From NCBI GenBank assembly GCA_004379135.1, contig NBNI01000007.1:124001-188000 (forward strand): a stretch of DNA of 64,000 bases, written 5' to 3'. The position numbers were made by a program, and so were the translations under genes. The notes beneath the pieces were generated by a model. The model saw only the letters and a list, made by a program, of their open reading frames with translations, did not search any database and was not told the DNA's origin. The stretch's first letter is position 1; each line of letters starts with the position of its first letter. The stretch comes from Acidimicrobiales bacterium mtb01 (GTDB lineage: Bacteria > Actinomycetota > Acidimicrobiia > Acidimicrobiales > Ilumatobacteraceae). This document shows positions 26,708-35,303 of this stretch, piece by piece.

Positions 26708-27505
26708 TCACTCGCCGTCGAGATATTCGTACACCATCGAATTGAGACTGGGGGTCTCGAGGTTCACCGTGGTGCGCGAATCCGCAGGTCCGAGCGTGAC
26801 TTGAACGGGTGCCAACGTTCCGAATGCACCCGGCACCGCGTAGAAGAGTGACGCGTCTCCCTCTTCGCGCCACTTGGCGTCGACGGCCAGGCCCTGGGAC
26901 GTGACGAGGCGAGCGGGGTTCAGGACCGCGCCGAGGGTGGCGGCGTGACGCGCCTCCTGCTCTCCGATGCCCATCGCGGCGCCGCGCAGAGCCTTGTCGC
27001 GCAGCATCGGCACGTAGAACTGGTACGTCGCACCGGCGAGAGTCTCGAGCGCGTACGCGAGTGCGAGCACATCGCTGGTCGGATCATCCGACGACGCGAT
27101 GAGGCCGAGTGCGGGCTCGACGTAGATCGACTGCAAGCGCGGGTTCGGATCGGTGAACGCCGTGCCACCGGCCGCCTCGGTGAGCGAGGCCGTTGCGGCC
27201 GCGTGCTCCTTGTGGTCGGCCTGGAAGCGACCCGCCAACTTGGCGGCGTCGCCCGACAAGTAGCCGGCGTCCTTGGCCGCTTCGTACACGAAGATCGCGT
27301 TGTATTCGAGCGACGTCGCGGTGCGCAGAAGAGTCACGTCGGTGACCTCGGCGGTTGGCAGCTTGGCCAGGTCGGGAGCCAGGCCCACGCGAGCAATGCC
27401 CGACTTCGATCCGCCTCCACCGCAGGCGGAGATGAGTGCACCGAGCGAGACCGTGGCGCCGCTGGCGAGCAGGAAACGACGGCGGGAGAGATTCTGCATG
27501 TCCAT
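26708..27505 (-). CDS. Tat-exported ferritin-like domain protein
   Basis: A 265-aa protein with a twin-arginine signal (LSRRRFLLASGATVSLGALI) ending in a lipobox-like SACGGGG, so it may be lipid-anchored outside the membrane. The body is a four-helix ferritin-like domain: LEYNAIFVYE, DHKEHAAAT, LETLAGATYQFYV and EQEARHAATLG supply Glu/His pairs suited to a di-metal site. It begins 2 nt after a second ferritin-like gene, so the two are one operon. Function unknown; metal or peroxide handling is inference. Confidence 0.83.
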   Translation of the reverse strand: MDMQNLSRRRFLLASGATVSLGALISACGGGGSKSGIARVGLAPDLAKLPTAEVTDVTLLRTATSLEYNAIFVYEAAKDAGYLSGDAAKLAGRFQADHKEHAAATASLTEAAGGTAFTDPNPRLQSIYVEPALGLIASSDDPTSDVLALAYALETLAGATYQFYVPMLRDKALRGAAMGIGEQEARHAATLGAVLNPARLVTSQGLAVDAKWREEGDASLFYAVPGAFGTLAPVQVTLGPADSRTTVNLETPSLNSMVYEYLDGE

Positions 27506-27507
27506 CG

Positions 27508-28005
27508 TCAGGCCTCCGGGGTGAGCGCGACGGTGTCGGCGGGGGTGGTGAGGAACGCATCGGCATCGGAGACGGGGGAGAGTCCGGCGATGACGGCGAG
27601 TGCGGAAGCGTGACGAGCTTCGGCGTTCACGATGGAAGCGACGAGTGCCGACCCTTCGGTGCCGTCGAGGGCCGACAGGAGCGACAGGTGAGTGGCCACC
27701 AAGGTGTTCTCGAGTTCCCACGCCGACGTCGCGAACGAGTCGTCGTTCAGGAACGCGTTGCGGCTGGCGACGAAGAGCGAGTCGAGGCGGGCCTGCGGAG
27801 CATTTCGACCGATGAGGGCCGAGATCGCCTGGCTGGCGGCGTCGTGATGAGCGGCGATGCAGGCGACACTCGCCGTGTGTTCGCCACCCACGCCGTTGTC
27901 GGCGGCGGCGGCGAACAGATCGCGTGCCGCCAGTTCGGCCTGCTGGGCGAAGGCCAGCAACTCGATGTCGGCCGGGGTGGGCCGACGCGGGGGCATAGTC
28001 GTCAC
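27508..28005 (-). CDS. ferritin-like domain protein (partner of the Tat-exported one)
   Basis: About 165 aa with no signal peptide. Helices carry AELAARDLFAAAA, ACIAAHHDAASQAI, WELENTLVATH and NAEARHASALAVIAG, again a Glu/His four-helix pattern like its neighbour. The GTG at 28005 is chosen because an AAAGGA site lies 6 nt upstream; an ATG three codons later is the alternative. It lies directly ahead of the Tat-exported protein and may travel with it or act in the cytoplasm. Confidence 0.72.
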   Translation of the reverse strand: MTTMPPRRPTPADIELLAFAQQAELAARDLFAAAADNGVGGEHTASVACIAAHHDAASQAISALIGRNAPQARLDSLFVASRNAFLNDDSFATSAWELENTLVATHLSLLSALDGTEGSALVASIVNAEARHASALAVIAGLSPVSDADAFLTTPADTVALTPEA

Positions 28006-28044
28006 TGCGGTTCCTTTCGGGAGGTCCAAAGAACGGGTCTCAGC

Positions 28045-29517
28045 CTAGAAGTCGAGGGCCGAGAGGGCGGGTATCCAACCGGTCGAACGGGTCACAGCCT
28101 CGGCCCATCGAGCCCGGATGTCGGCGCGGTCGACCGCGGGATCGGGTTCGATCACGGCCTGCGGACGCCAGGCGGCGGCCACGTCGTCGAGCCCGTTCCA
28201 GGTGTCCACGGCCAGGCCGGCCAGAAAAGCCGCCCCGAGCGTGGTGGCTTCGGCGACCGGCGAGACGGCGACCGGACGGCCGATCGCGGTGGCCAAGGCG
28301 GCCACGAACGTGGGGTTGCGGCTCATCCCGCCGTCGATGCGCAACTCGTCGACGTCGAGCGTCGGATGATCGGCCACCGCGGCCTCCAGCAGGTCGGCCC
28401 CACGATGTGCGACGCCCTCGAGAACCGCACGAACGACATGGGCGCGCGTCGAGCCGCGGGTGAGACCGAGCAACGCCCCGCGGGCGCCGTAGTCCCATGT
28501 CGGTGTGGCCATGCCGAGCAGGGCCGGCACGAACCACACGTCGTCGCTCGACGAGACGGAACTGGCGAGCGCGTGGCTCTCCTCGGCCGTGGCGATGAGA
28601 GCCATGTCGTCGCGCAACCACTCCACGCAACTTCCGGCCGACAGCATGATCGACTCGGCGCCCCATGACAAGGCATCGTCGAAGCTCCACGCCACGATCG
28701 GAAACGTTCCGTGAGAGGTGCGGTCGGGAGTCGTCGGAGCGATCGGACCCGTCAGCAGATCGAGCATTCCTCCGGTGCCGAACGTGCACTTGGCCATTCC
28801 GGGTCGAACACACGATTGGCCCATCAGCGAACCCTGCTGGTCGCCGACGAGTGCGGTGATGATCGGTGCACCGGGGAGGGCGTGCGCCCGTCCGATCTCG
28901 CCCGACGTCGACACGATGGTGGGCAGCATCGCCGCGTCCACTCCCATCGCGGCCATGGCGCGCTCGTTCCAGTGCGGCGAACCCTGATGCATCGTCGCCA
29001 ATCCGGTGACGGCGGCGTTCGAGTGGTCGGTCACGTGCAGTCGCGATGTACCCGACAAGGTCCAGGCGACCCATGTGTCGACGGTTCCGAGGCACAGTTC
29101 GGACGGCTCGCGACCCGCCGCGTAGGTCGCGAGCAACCACTTGGCCTTGGTGGCCGATTGGTTGGGGGCGAGGGCGAGTCCGTGCTCGGCCTTGGCCATC
29201 ATGCAGTCGCCGACCGTCCGCAGGTCCTGCCAGCCGAGAGCCGGGCCGAGGGGACGACCGCTCGACCGATCCCACAGGATCGTCGACGCGCGTTGATTGG
29301 TGATGCCGACCGCTCTCACCGGCCCGGCCTCGTCGAGGGCGGCGTGCGCGACTTCGAGCACCAACTCGGCCATGCGTGCCGCATCGAACTCGACGAGACC
29401 CGCGAACGGAGTGTCGGGGGCGAACGCGCGGTGGTGCAGGGAAGCGATCGTGGCGTCGGGGCGAACGACCGCGGCGCGCAGACCGCTCGTGCCGACGTCG
29501 ATCACGAGAACCGACAC
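28045..29517 (-). CDS. glpK: glycerol kinase-like FGGY carbohydrate kinase
   Basis: Sugar/polyol kinase of 490 aa. Diagnostic stretches are GITNQRASTILWD, LGWQDLRT, VGDQQGSLMGQ, KCTFGTGGMLDL and DGGMSRNPTFV, which match GlpK more closely than xylulokinase or gluconokinase. It would phosphorylate glycerol to glycerol 3-phosphate, the substrate of GlpD at the head of the same operon. GTG start, 1 nt after the stop of the preceding small membrane protein. Glycerol specificity is supported by context but not proven. Confidence 0.82.
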   Translation of the reverse strand: MSVLVIDVGTSGLRAAVVRPDATIASLHHRAFAPDTPFAGLVEFDAARMAELVLEVAHAALDEAGPVRAVGITNQRASTILWDRSSGRPLGPALGWQDLRTVGDCMMAKAEHGLALAPNQSATKAKWLLATYAAGREPSELCLGTVDTWVAWTLSGTSRLHVTDHSNAAVTGLATMHQGSPHWNERAMAAMGVDAAMLPTIVSTSGEIGRAHALPGAPIITALVGDQQGSLMGQSCVRPGMAKCTFGTGGMLDLLTGPIAPTTPDRTSHGTFPIVAWSFDDALSWGAESIMLSAGSCVEWLRDDMALIATAEESHALASSVSSSDDVWFVPALLGMATPTWDYGARGALLGLTRGSTRAHVVRAVLEGVAHRGADLLEAAVADHPTLDVDELRIDGGMSRNPTFVAALATAIGRPVAVSPVAEATTLGAAFLAGLAVDTWNGLDDVAAAWRPQAVIEPDPAVDRADIRARWAEAVTRSTGWIPALSALDF

Positions 29518-29518
29518 G

Positions 29519-29923
29519 TCAGGCCCCGGCTCGTCGCGTCATCGATCCGGCCAGGCCGCCGATCACGCCCATCACCACGGCGACCGTGAGGTTGAACAGA
29601 ACGCCGCTCCAGCGAACGTCGCCGCCGCGTGCGAGTTTGACGATCACGAGCACGGTCTGCGGAACGATGTAGGCCACCGACGCCGTGATGATGCCGTGCG
29701 AGAGGGGAGTTCCCTGGGTCTGATGTCGGGCGGCGACGCCGGCACCGAGGAAGAAGCCGACCGCCGCTCCGAAGGACAGCAGAACCGCCAACGTCGCGCG
29801 GCCGCCCTGCGGATCACCGTCGCCGGCGACCAGCCGAGCGGCGACCGAGAGCGGCACGGCGAACGTGAGCGACACCGAGGCTCCCGCGCGCAACGCCCGT
29901 CGGTCCCAGCGGGATTCGCTCAT
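29519..29923 (-). CDS. small membrane protein in the glpD-glpK operon
   Basis: A 134-aa protein with four predicted hydrophobic segments (about 16-32, 45-63, 75-96, 108-127). No family is recognised. It overlaps the AGPS-like gene by ATGA at its start and is followed by glpK after 1 nt, so it is co-translated with glycerol-metabolism genes. It is not GlpF, being too short and lacking NPA motifs. Confidence 0.72.
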   Translation of the reverse strand: MSESRWDRRALRAGASVSLTFAVPLSVAARLVAGDGDPQGGRATLAVLLSFGAAVGFFLGAGVAARHQTQGTPLSHGIITASVAYIVPQTVLVIVKLARGGDVRWSGVLFNLTVAVVMGVIGGLAGSMTRRAGA

Positions 29924-31413
29924 GTGGTCCTCCTTGTCGCGAAACGATCGGGAAGACCCATCTTCCCCGGATTGAGAATGCCGTGCGGATCGAGTGCGTC
30001 CTTGATGGCGCTCACGACTTCGAGAGCCGACCCGAGGGCCTCGGCGGAGAAGCGAGCGCGATTGAGCCCGACCCCGTGGTGGTGGCTGAGGTTGCCACCT
30101 GCCGAGAGGATCGCGCGAGTGCCCGCATCCCACAACGCGTTGTAAGTCTTCTCGAATTCGTCGGCCGGCGGGCTGGCCGCGAACGTGAAGTACAGGCAGG
30201 CGCCGTCGGTGTAGCTGTGCGACAGGTGGCAGGTCGCCGAGCGCGCGTGTTCGACCCCGAGCAGAGCCGACCGGGCGGCGTCGAAGATGGCCGGCAGACG
30301 CGACCACGCGCCGGTGATCTCCATGGTGTCGACCACGAATCCCTTGCGGGTGAGCGCCTGTAGCGCACTCGTGTCGTTGCGGTGATGCATCCACTTCTCG
30401 ACCGCTTCCACATCGCGCGGCAGGCAGCCGGCCGTCGCCAGGCATTCCTCGTCGACAACGGACATGTTCGCCGACACCGATGCGACGTCACCCTCGTCGA
30501 GAACGAGCAGGACGCAGACGTTTCCGTCGCCACCCTGACCGCGCTTGCTCTCGGGGCCGTCGTACAGACGAAGCACCGCCGGAGTCGCACCGCGTTGCAT
30601 GATGCGCCGACACGCGTCGAGACCCGATTCGAAATCGATGAATCCGTACACGGCGCGTCGTTCGCACACCGGAGCCGGGTGCAGACGAAGCCAAGCGCGT
30701 GTGATGATGCCGAGAGTTCCTTCGCTGCCCACGAACACCTGGTTGAGATCGGGTCCGGCCGCCGCTCGCGGTGCGCCCCCGGTGCGGATCACTCGACCGT
30801 CGGCGAGAACGACCTCCAGGCCGACCACCATGTCCTCGATCTTCCCGTAGCGCGTGGAGTACTGGCCGGCCCCGCGACACGCGAGCCAGCCGCCCACGGT
30901 GGAGATGTCGAAGCTCTGCGGATAGTGACCGAGGGTGAGGCCGAATCGTCCGAGGTGCTCCTCGAGATCGGGCCCGAAGGTTCCGGGAAGGACTTCGGCC
31001 ACGAGAGACACCTCGTCGACGGCGACGACTCCGTGCATGGCCGACAAGTCGAGCAGGACTCCGCCGTGCAGCGGAATCGACGCACCGCACACGCCGCTGC
31101 GCCCGCCGGCCGCCGTGACGGGAATGCGCTCGTGGTGGCAAACGGAGAGGATCGCGCTGACTTGTCCGGTCGTCGTGGGACGGCACAGCGCCGCGGCCGA
31201 TTGCGGAACGAATCCGTCGAGGGCCCAGCGCATGGCCAGCGGCCACCAGTCGCGACTCGCGTCGGCGATCGTCTCCGAGTCGGTCGACGTCGTGAGCGTC
31301 GGGGCGATCGCGGCGAGTCGACGCGCCACATCGTCCGACACCGCCACGGATTCGGTGGCGAGCCGCGGTGCGCGCGGGGCGACGAGCTCGATCGGGGGAG
31401 TGGGTTCACGCAT
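29920..31413 (-). CDS. FAD-linked oxidase, alkyldihydroxyacetonephosphate synthase-like
   Basis: A 497-aa flavoprotein of the VAO/PCMH fold. The FAD-binding domain shows PVTAAGGRSGVCGASIP and GWLACRGAGQYSTRYGKIED; the C-terminal domain has the SHHHGVG motif and ends HGILNPGKMG. These are the hallmarks of AGPS, which swaps the acyl of acyl-DHAP for an alkyl chain in ether lipid synthesis, and of related D-lactate/glycolate dehydrogenases. Position between glpD and glpK favours a glycerol-phosphate or DHAP-derived substrate. Overlaps glpD by 8 bp. Confidence 0.83.
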   Translation of the reverse strand: MREPTPPIELVAPRAPRLATESVAVSDDVARRLAAIAPTLTTSTDSETIADASRDWWPLAMRWALDGFVPQSAAALCRPTTTGQVSAILSVCHHERIPVTAAGGRSGVCGASIPLHGGVLLDLSAMHGVVAVDEVSLVAEVLPGTFGPDLEEHLGRFGLTLGHYPQSFDISTVGGWLACRGAGQYSTRYGKIEDMVVGLEVVLADGRVIRTGGAPRAAAGPDLNQVFVGSEGTLGIITRAWLRLHPAPVCERRAVYGFIDFESGLDACRRIMQRGATPAVLRLYDGPESKRGQGGDGNVCVLLVLDEGDVASVSANMSVVDEECLATAGCLPRDVEAVEKWMHHRNDTSALQALTRKGFVVDTMEITGAWSRLPAIFDAARSALLGVEHARSATCHLSHSYTDGACLYFTFAASPPADEFEKTYNALWDAGTRAILSAGGNLSHHHGVGLNRARFSAEALGSALEVVSAIKDALDPHGILNPGKMGLPDRFATRRTT

Positions 31414-32905
31414 ACGACTCGACCTCCCGGCGACAGATGCGGTCGAAGGATTCGACTTCGAGTTCGATGCGGGTCGCGTCCCAACCCAGCAACGGGGCGA
31501 TCAGTTCGGCGGTCGTTCGCGCGGCCCGTCGCGCACCCTCGCGATCGAACAGGAGTGCACGCGTACGCCGCGACAACACGTCGTCGAGAGTTGTCGCCAT
31601 CTCCGCAGTGACGGCGTACACCGCTTCGGCGCGGGTGTAGGGAAGGCCATCGACGAGAGGGAGGCCGAGCGTCGAGTCGGCCGCCACCAGAGCGGCGAGT
31701 TCGCGATCGCGCTGCCGGCCGCTGATAGCCAGGCGCTTCGTGCGGCACTTGTCGTTGCGTCCGAGTCGCTCGACGACCAGATCGACCGTCTCCTCGGCCA
31801 TGTGCCGATACGTCGTCAACTTTCCGCCGTTCACGGTGATCACGCCGTTCGCGCCCTCTTTCACGAGATGGCGCCGCGAGAGATCGGCGGTGCGTCCGTC
31901 GGCCTCGCCGGTCACGAGAGGGCGCAGGCCGGCCCAGGTGCCGGTGATGTCGGCTTCGGTGACGCCCGTGGTGACCGACGCGTTGAGCGCGCGCAGCACG
32001 TATTCGATGTCGGCCCGAGTGCATTGCGGGTCGTCGAGCGGGCCGTCGTAATCGGTGTCGGTCGTCCCGACGTACGTGTGCGTGAACGTGCCATCGGGGC
32101 GCGGACCCCACGGCACCACGAAGAGGCTGCGCTTGTCCTTCGGAACCGGGATGACCACCGCGATCGCGTTGCGCACCTTGTCCCACGGAACCGTGACGTG
32201 GATCCCCTTGGCGGGCCGAGTGGGCACCTCGGTGTTCCAGACGCCCGTCGCGTCGACGATCACTCTCGCGCGAACGGGGATCCGACGATCGTCGACCGTC
32301 ACCGAACCATGCTCGTACACGCACCGATTCACGACGACGGCACCGTGTTCGGCGGCGGTACGCGCCAAGCTGATGCACAGGCGCGCGTCGTCGGCTTGCG
32401 CGTCGTAATACACGTACGCCGAAGCGAGGCGTTGGGTCGGCATTGTCGGCATGTACGCGGCGGCCCGCTTCTTGCGCAGTCGTCGATGCAGTCGACCGAT
32501 GCGAATTCCGCCGGTCGCGTCGTACATCCAGAGCGCCGAACCGAGGGCGCGGGCGATCTTCTTCGACACGACACCATCCTTGGTGAGGATCGGAATCATG
32601 AAGGGGAGCACCGACACGAGATGAGGAGCGTTGCGAATGAGACGCTGACGTTCGTGCAGCGCTTCGTAGACGAGTCGGACGTCGCCTTGTTGCAGATAGC
32701 GCAAACCGCCGTGGATGAGTTTCGAACTCTTCGACGACGTGCCGCTGGCGAAGTCGCCCTTCTCCACCAGCGCGGTGCGCAGACCACGCCGCGCGGCGTC
32801 GACCGCGACACCGAGTCCGGTCACGCCGCCGCCCACCACCAAGAGGTCGAACTCCTCGCGTTCGAGCGCGGCCACCATGGCGGAGCGTTCGAACGGGCGA
32901 GCCAC
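31406..32905 (-). CDS. glpD: glycerol-3-phosphate dehydrogenase GlpD
   Basis: FAD-dependent oxidation of glycerol 3-phosphate to DHAP at the membrane. The dinucleotide motif is VVGGGVTGLGVAVDAARRG (about 23-41), then GDFASGTSSKSSKLIHGGLRY, the IVDATGVWN block and a C-terminal helical domain. Length of 499 aa is typical. The GTG start lies 6 nt after TACGGT, suggesting leaderless transcription. First gene of a four-gene operon and divergent from a Fur-family regulator. Confidence 0.93.
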   Translation of the reverse strand: MARPFERSAMVAALEREEFDLLVVGGGVTGLGVAVDAARRGLRTALVEKGDFASGTSSKSSKLIHGGLRYLQQGDVRLVYEALHERQRLIRNAPHLVSVLPFMIPILTKDGVVSKKIARALGSALWMYDATGGIRIGRLHRRLRKKRAAAYMPTMPTQRLASAYVYYDAQADDARLCISLARTAAEHGAVVVNRCVYEHGSVTVDDRRIPVRARVIVDATGVWNTEVPTRPAKGIHVTVPWDKVRNAIAVVIPVPKDKRSLFVVPWGPRPDGTFTHTYVGTTDTDYDGPLDDPQCTRADIEYVLRALNASVTTGVTEADITGTWAGLRPLVTGEADGRTADLSRRHLVKEGANGVITVNGGKLTTYRHMAEETVDLVVERLGRNDKCRTKRLAISGRQRDRELAALVAADSTLGLPLVDGLPYTRAEAVYAVTAEMATTLDDVLSRRTRALLFDREGARRAARTTAELIAPLLGWDATRIELEVESFDRICRREVESYA

Positions 32906-32947
32906 GTGCCCACCGTAGTGGGCGCTCTGACCAGGACTTTTACGAGA

Positions 32948-32971
32948 CAGATTTCACAGTCTGCGAATCTG
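32948..32971. promoter_or_regulatory. inverted repeat in the glpD/Fur-family divergent region
   Basis: CAGATT (32948-32953) and AATCTG (32966-32971) form a 24-bp inverted repeat. It lies directly before the -35 of the Fur-family gene and about 31 bp upstream of the glpD -10. Its position suits an operator for autoregulation or for control of both genes, but it does not match the classic Fur or PerR box well. Confidence 0.4.
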
Positions 32972-32977
32972 CACTTC

Positions 32978-33007
32978 TTGAAGATTGGCAAGACGCGCAC
33001 GTACCGT
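32978..33007 (+). promoter_or_regulatory. promoter of the Fur-family regulator (TTGAAG-18-TACCGT)
   Basis: TTGAAG (32978-32983) and TACCGT (33002-33007) with 18-nt spacing. The ATG lies 6 nt after the -10, so the mRNA is probably leaderless. Confidence 0.6.
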
Positions 33008-33013
33008 GTCGTC

Positions 33014-33436
33014 ATGCGTTCACCGGCCGAATTGACCGAAGCCTTCCGGGCCCACGGCCTGAAGGTCACGCCCCAGCGCCAACTGCTCTTCCGCCTGATG
33101 CACGGCAACGAGTGCCACCCCACGGCCGAATCCCTCTTCCAGTCGGCCAGCGAGCAGATGCCCGGCATCTCGCTGCGCACCGTGTACCAGACGCTCAACG
33201 ATCTGGCCTCCATGGGCGAGCTCCGGTCGCTCGATCTGGGCACTGGCGCGGTGCGGTTCGACCCCAACATCGACGAGCACCACCATGTGGTCTGCGATCG
33301 GTGCGGCGACATTCGCGACGTCTACGTGTCGGGCTCCGACGCGTTGTCCATCCAAGGTCTCGACGGGTTCGCGGTGTCCAACACATCGATCCTGTTCAAC
33401 GGTCTCTGCCCGCGTTGTTCCGCGGTCAGCGAGTAA
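33014..33436 (+). CDS. Fur-family transcriptional regulator (PerR-like)
   Basis: A 140-aa metal-dependent regulator. The winged helix (HGLKVTPQRQLLFRLMHG, SLRTVYQTLNDLASMGEL) is followed by the HHHVVCDRCGD sensing segment (H89-H91, C94, C97) and the second structural zinc pair C132/C135 (LCPRCS). The ATG follows a good promoter. Rubrerythrin begins 48 nt downstream, so a peroxide-sensing PerR role is likely; Fur or Zur cannot be excluded. It is divergent from glpD. Confidence 0.9.
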   Translation: MRSPAELTEAFRAHGLKVTPQRQLLFRLMHGNECHPTAESLFQSASEQMPGISLRTVYQTLNDLASMGELRSLDLGTGAVRFDPNIDEHHHVVCDRCGDIRDVYVSGSDALSIQGLDGFAVSNTSILFNGLCPRCSAVSE

Positions 33437-33484
33437 TACCCAGCCAACCCCACCACCAACAACAACTGCAAAAGGAGTCATGTC

Positions 33485-33898
33485 ATGAGCCTCAAGGGCA
33501 CCAAGACACATGAGAACCTGAAGCACGCGTTCGCCGGCGAGAGCCAGGCCAACCGTCGCTATCTCTGGTTCGCGCAGAAGGCCGACGTCGAGGGCTACCC
33601 CGATGCCGCTGCTCTGTTCCGTTCGGTCGCCGAGGGAGAGACCGGCCACGCGCACGGCCACCTCGAGTTCCTGTCGGAAGCCGGCGACCCCGCCACCGAT
33701 CTTCCGATCGGCGAGACCTCCGACAACTTCAAGGCGTCGATCGCCGGTGAGACCTACGAGTACACCCAGATGTACCCCGGCTTCGCCAAGACCGCGCGCG
33801 ATGAAGGCTTCGCCGAGATCGCCGATTGGTTCGAGACCCTGGCTCGCGCCGAGAAGAGCCACGCCGGTCGTTTCGAGCAGGGCCTCAACGCCCTCTGA
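33485..33898 (+). CDS. rubrerythrin (rubredoxin-less)
   Basis: Di-iron peroxide-reducing four-helix protein of 137 aa. Ligand motifs are [35 protein letters not shown] and [12 protein letters not shown]. The C-terminal rubredoxin domain of classical rubrerythrins is absent, so it belongs to the short form and needs an external electron donor. An AAAGGAG site lies 7 nt before the ATG at 33485; an out-of-frame ATG at 33480 has no room for it. It heads a cluster with a CCG/Fe-S protein and DUF3501. Confidence 0.93.
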   Translation: MSLKGTKTHENLKHAFAGESQANRRYLWFAQKADVEGYPDAAALFRSVAEGETGHAHGHLEFLSEAGDPATDLPIGETSDNFKASIAGETYEYTQMYPGFAKTARDEGFAEIADWFETLARAEKSHAGRFEQGLNAL

Positions 33899-33956
33899 TC
33901 GACCCTGATCGCATCGGATCCTCCCGCCACCTGGTGACGCGCGCGGTGACCCGCGG

Positions 33957-33971
33957 CGCCACTTGGTGGCG
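33957..33971 (+). other. perfect hairpin between rubrerythrin and the CCG protein
   Basis: CGCCAC/GTGGCG, six base pairs with a 3-nt loop, and a weaker related hairpin near 33926-33936. There is no U run. It could reduce read-through or stabilise the upstream rubrerythrin transcript relative to the downstream genes. Confidence 0.35.
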
Positions 33972-33998
33972 AGGAGGCCGAGGCAGGAGTATCTGGAC

Positions 33999-35300
33999 AT
34001 GACCATCACGTACGACCCGAACCACCCGAAGTATCTGGACGAGAAAGACGTCCGTGATGAGTTGACGCGCGTGTACGACCTGTGCCACGGCTGCCGGTTG
34101 TGCTTCAAGTACTGCACCGCGTTCCCCACGCTCTTCGACTTCGTCGATCGCCACGACGACCAGGACGCCGGCAAGATGACGCCGGCCCAGCAGGACCAGG
34201 TCATCGACGAGTGCTTCCAGTGCAAGCTCTGCTACATCAACTGCCCGTACATCCCGGGCCAGAGCGAATGGGAGCTCGACTTCCCGCGCCTCATGCTGCG
34301 CGCCGATGCCATGCGGCATCACAACAAGCAGATCACCGTGCGTGATCGCCTCACCACCGACGTGATGGGCCGTACCGACATTCTCGGCAAGGTCGCCACC
34401 GCCACGCCCGTCATGAACAAGATGATGGGCGCCAAGAACGGATCGCTGGTCCGCAAGGTGATCGAGAAGACCGCCGGCGTATCGAGCCAGCGTCTGCTTC
34501 CGCCGTTCGCCCGCCAACGCTTCACCACCTGGTTCAAGCGCCGCCCCAAACTGCGCCTCGGCAAGCGCCAGGGCCGCGTCGCGGTGTACCCCACCTGCCT
34601 CGTCGAGTACCAGGCTCCCGAAATCGGCCATGACCTCGTGAAGGTGTACGAGCGCAACGGCGTCGAATGCACCTTGGCCGACACCACCAAGTGCTGCGGT
34701 GCGCCGTTCCTGCACAGCGGCGACATCGACCAGTTCAAGAAGGTCGCCGCCGAGAACGTGAAGGCACTGGCCGAGAGCGTCCGCAAGGGCAACGACATCG
34801 TCGTTCCGCAGCCAACCTGCGGCTACGTCCTGAAGAAGGATTACGTCGACTACATCGGCGGGCCCGACGCCAAGTTGGTGGCCGAGCACACGTTCGACGC
34901 GGCCGAGTACCTCGTGAACCTGCACAAGGGCGAGGGCACGTCGCTCGACACCGAATTCACCGGTGACGTCCCCGAAACCATCACCTACCACACGCCGTGC
35001 CACCTGCGGGCCCAGAACATCGGTCTCAAGAGCCGCGACCTCATGAAGCTCACCGGCGCCAAGATCAAGTTGGTGCAGCAGTGTTCGGGCATCGACGGCA
35101 TGTGGGGCCTTCGCGCCGAGAACGCCGAATTGTCCATCCCCATCGCCCGAAAGTTGGGTGACGAGATCATCAAGGCCGGTGGCGACGTCGTGACGGGCGA
35201 TTGCCATCTCGCCAACACCGCGATCAACGAACAAACCGGCCGCGAGCCTCTGCACCCCCTGCAAGTGGTGGCGCGCGCCTACGGAATCCCCCAGGAGTGA
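33999..35300 (+). CDS. 4Fe-4S and CCG-domain protein (HdrD/GlpC-like)
   Basis: A 433-aa iron-sulfur oxidoreductase subunit. Two ferredoxin-type clusters lie at C29/C32/C35/C39 ([11 protein letters not shown]) and C72/C75/C78/C82 ([11 protein letters not shown]). Two CCG domains follow (CLVEY...KCCGAPF and HTPCHLR...GDCHLAN). No membrane spans. With rubrerythrin upstream and DUF3501 downstream it forms a recurrent three-gene set; it may pass electrons to rubrerythrin, which is inference. The ATG is preceded by a weak GGAG site. Confidence 0.88.
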   Translation: MTITYDPNHPKYLDEKDVRDELTRVYDLCHGCRLCFKYCTAFPTLFDFVDRHDDQDAGKMTPAQQDQVIDECFQCKLCYINCPYIPGQSEWELDFPRLMLRADAMRHHNKQITVRDRLTTDVMGRTDILGKVATATPVMNKMMGAKNGSLVRKVIEKTAGVSSQRLLPPFARQRFTTWFKRRPKLRLGKRQGRVAVYPTCLVEYQAPEIGHDLVKVYERNGVECTLADTTKCCGAPFLHSGDIDQFKKVAAENVKALAESVRKGNDIVVPQPTCGYVLKKDYVDYIGGPDAKLVAEHTFDAAEYLVNLHKGEGTSLDTEFTGDVPETITYHTPCHLRAQNIGLKSRDLMKLTGAKIKLVQQCSGIDGMWGLRAENAELSIPIARKLGDEIIKAGGDVVTGDCHLANTAINEQTGREPLHPLQVVARAYGIPQE

Positions 35301-35303
35301 TCC

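Noticed and set aside
33480-33488. Two-codon upstream frame (ATG TCA TGA) overlapping the rubrerythrin start
   Set aside because: The ribosome-binding site is too close to it (2 nt); likely chance.
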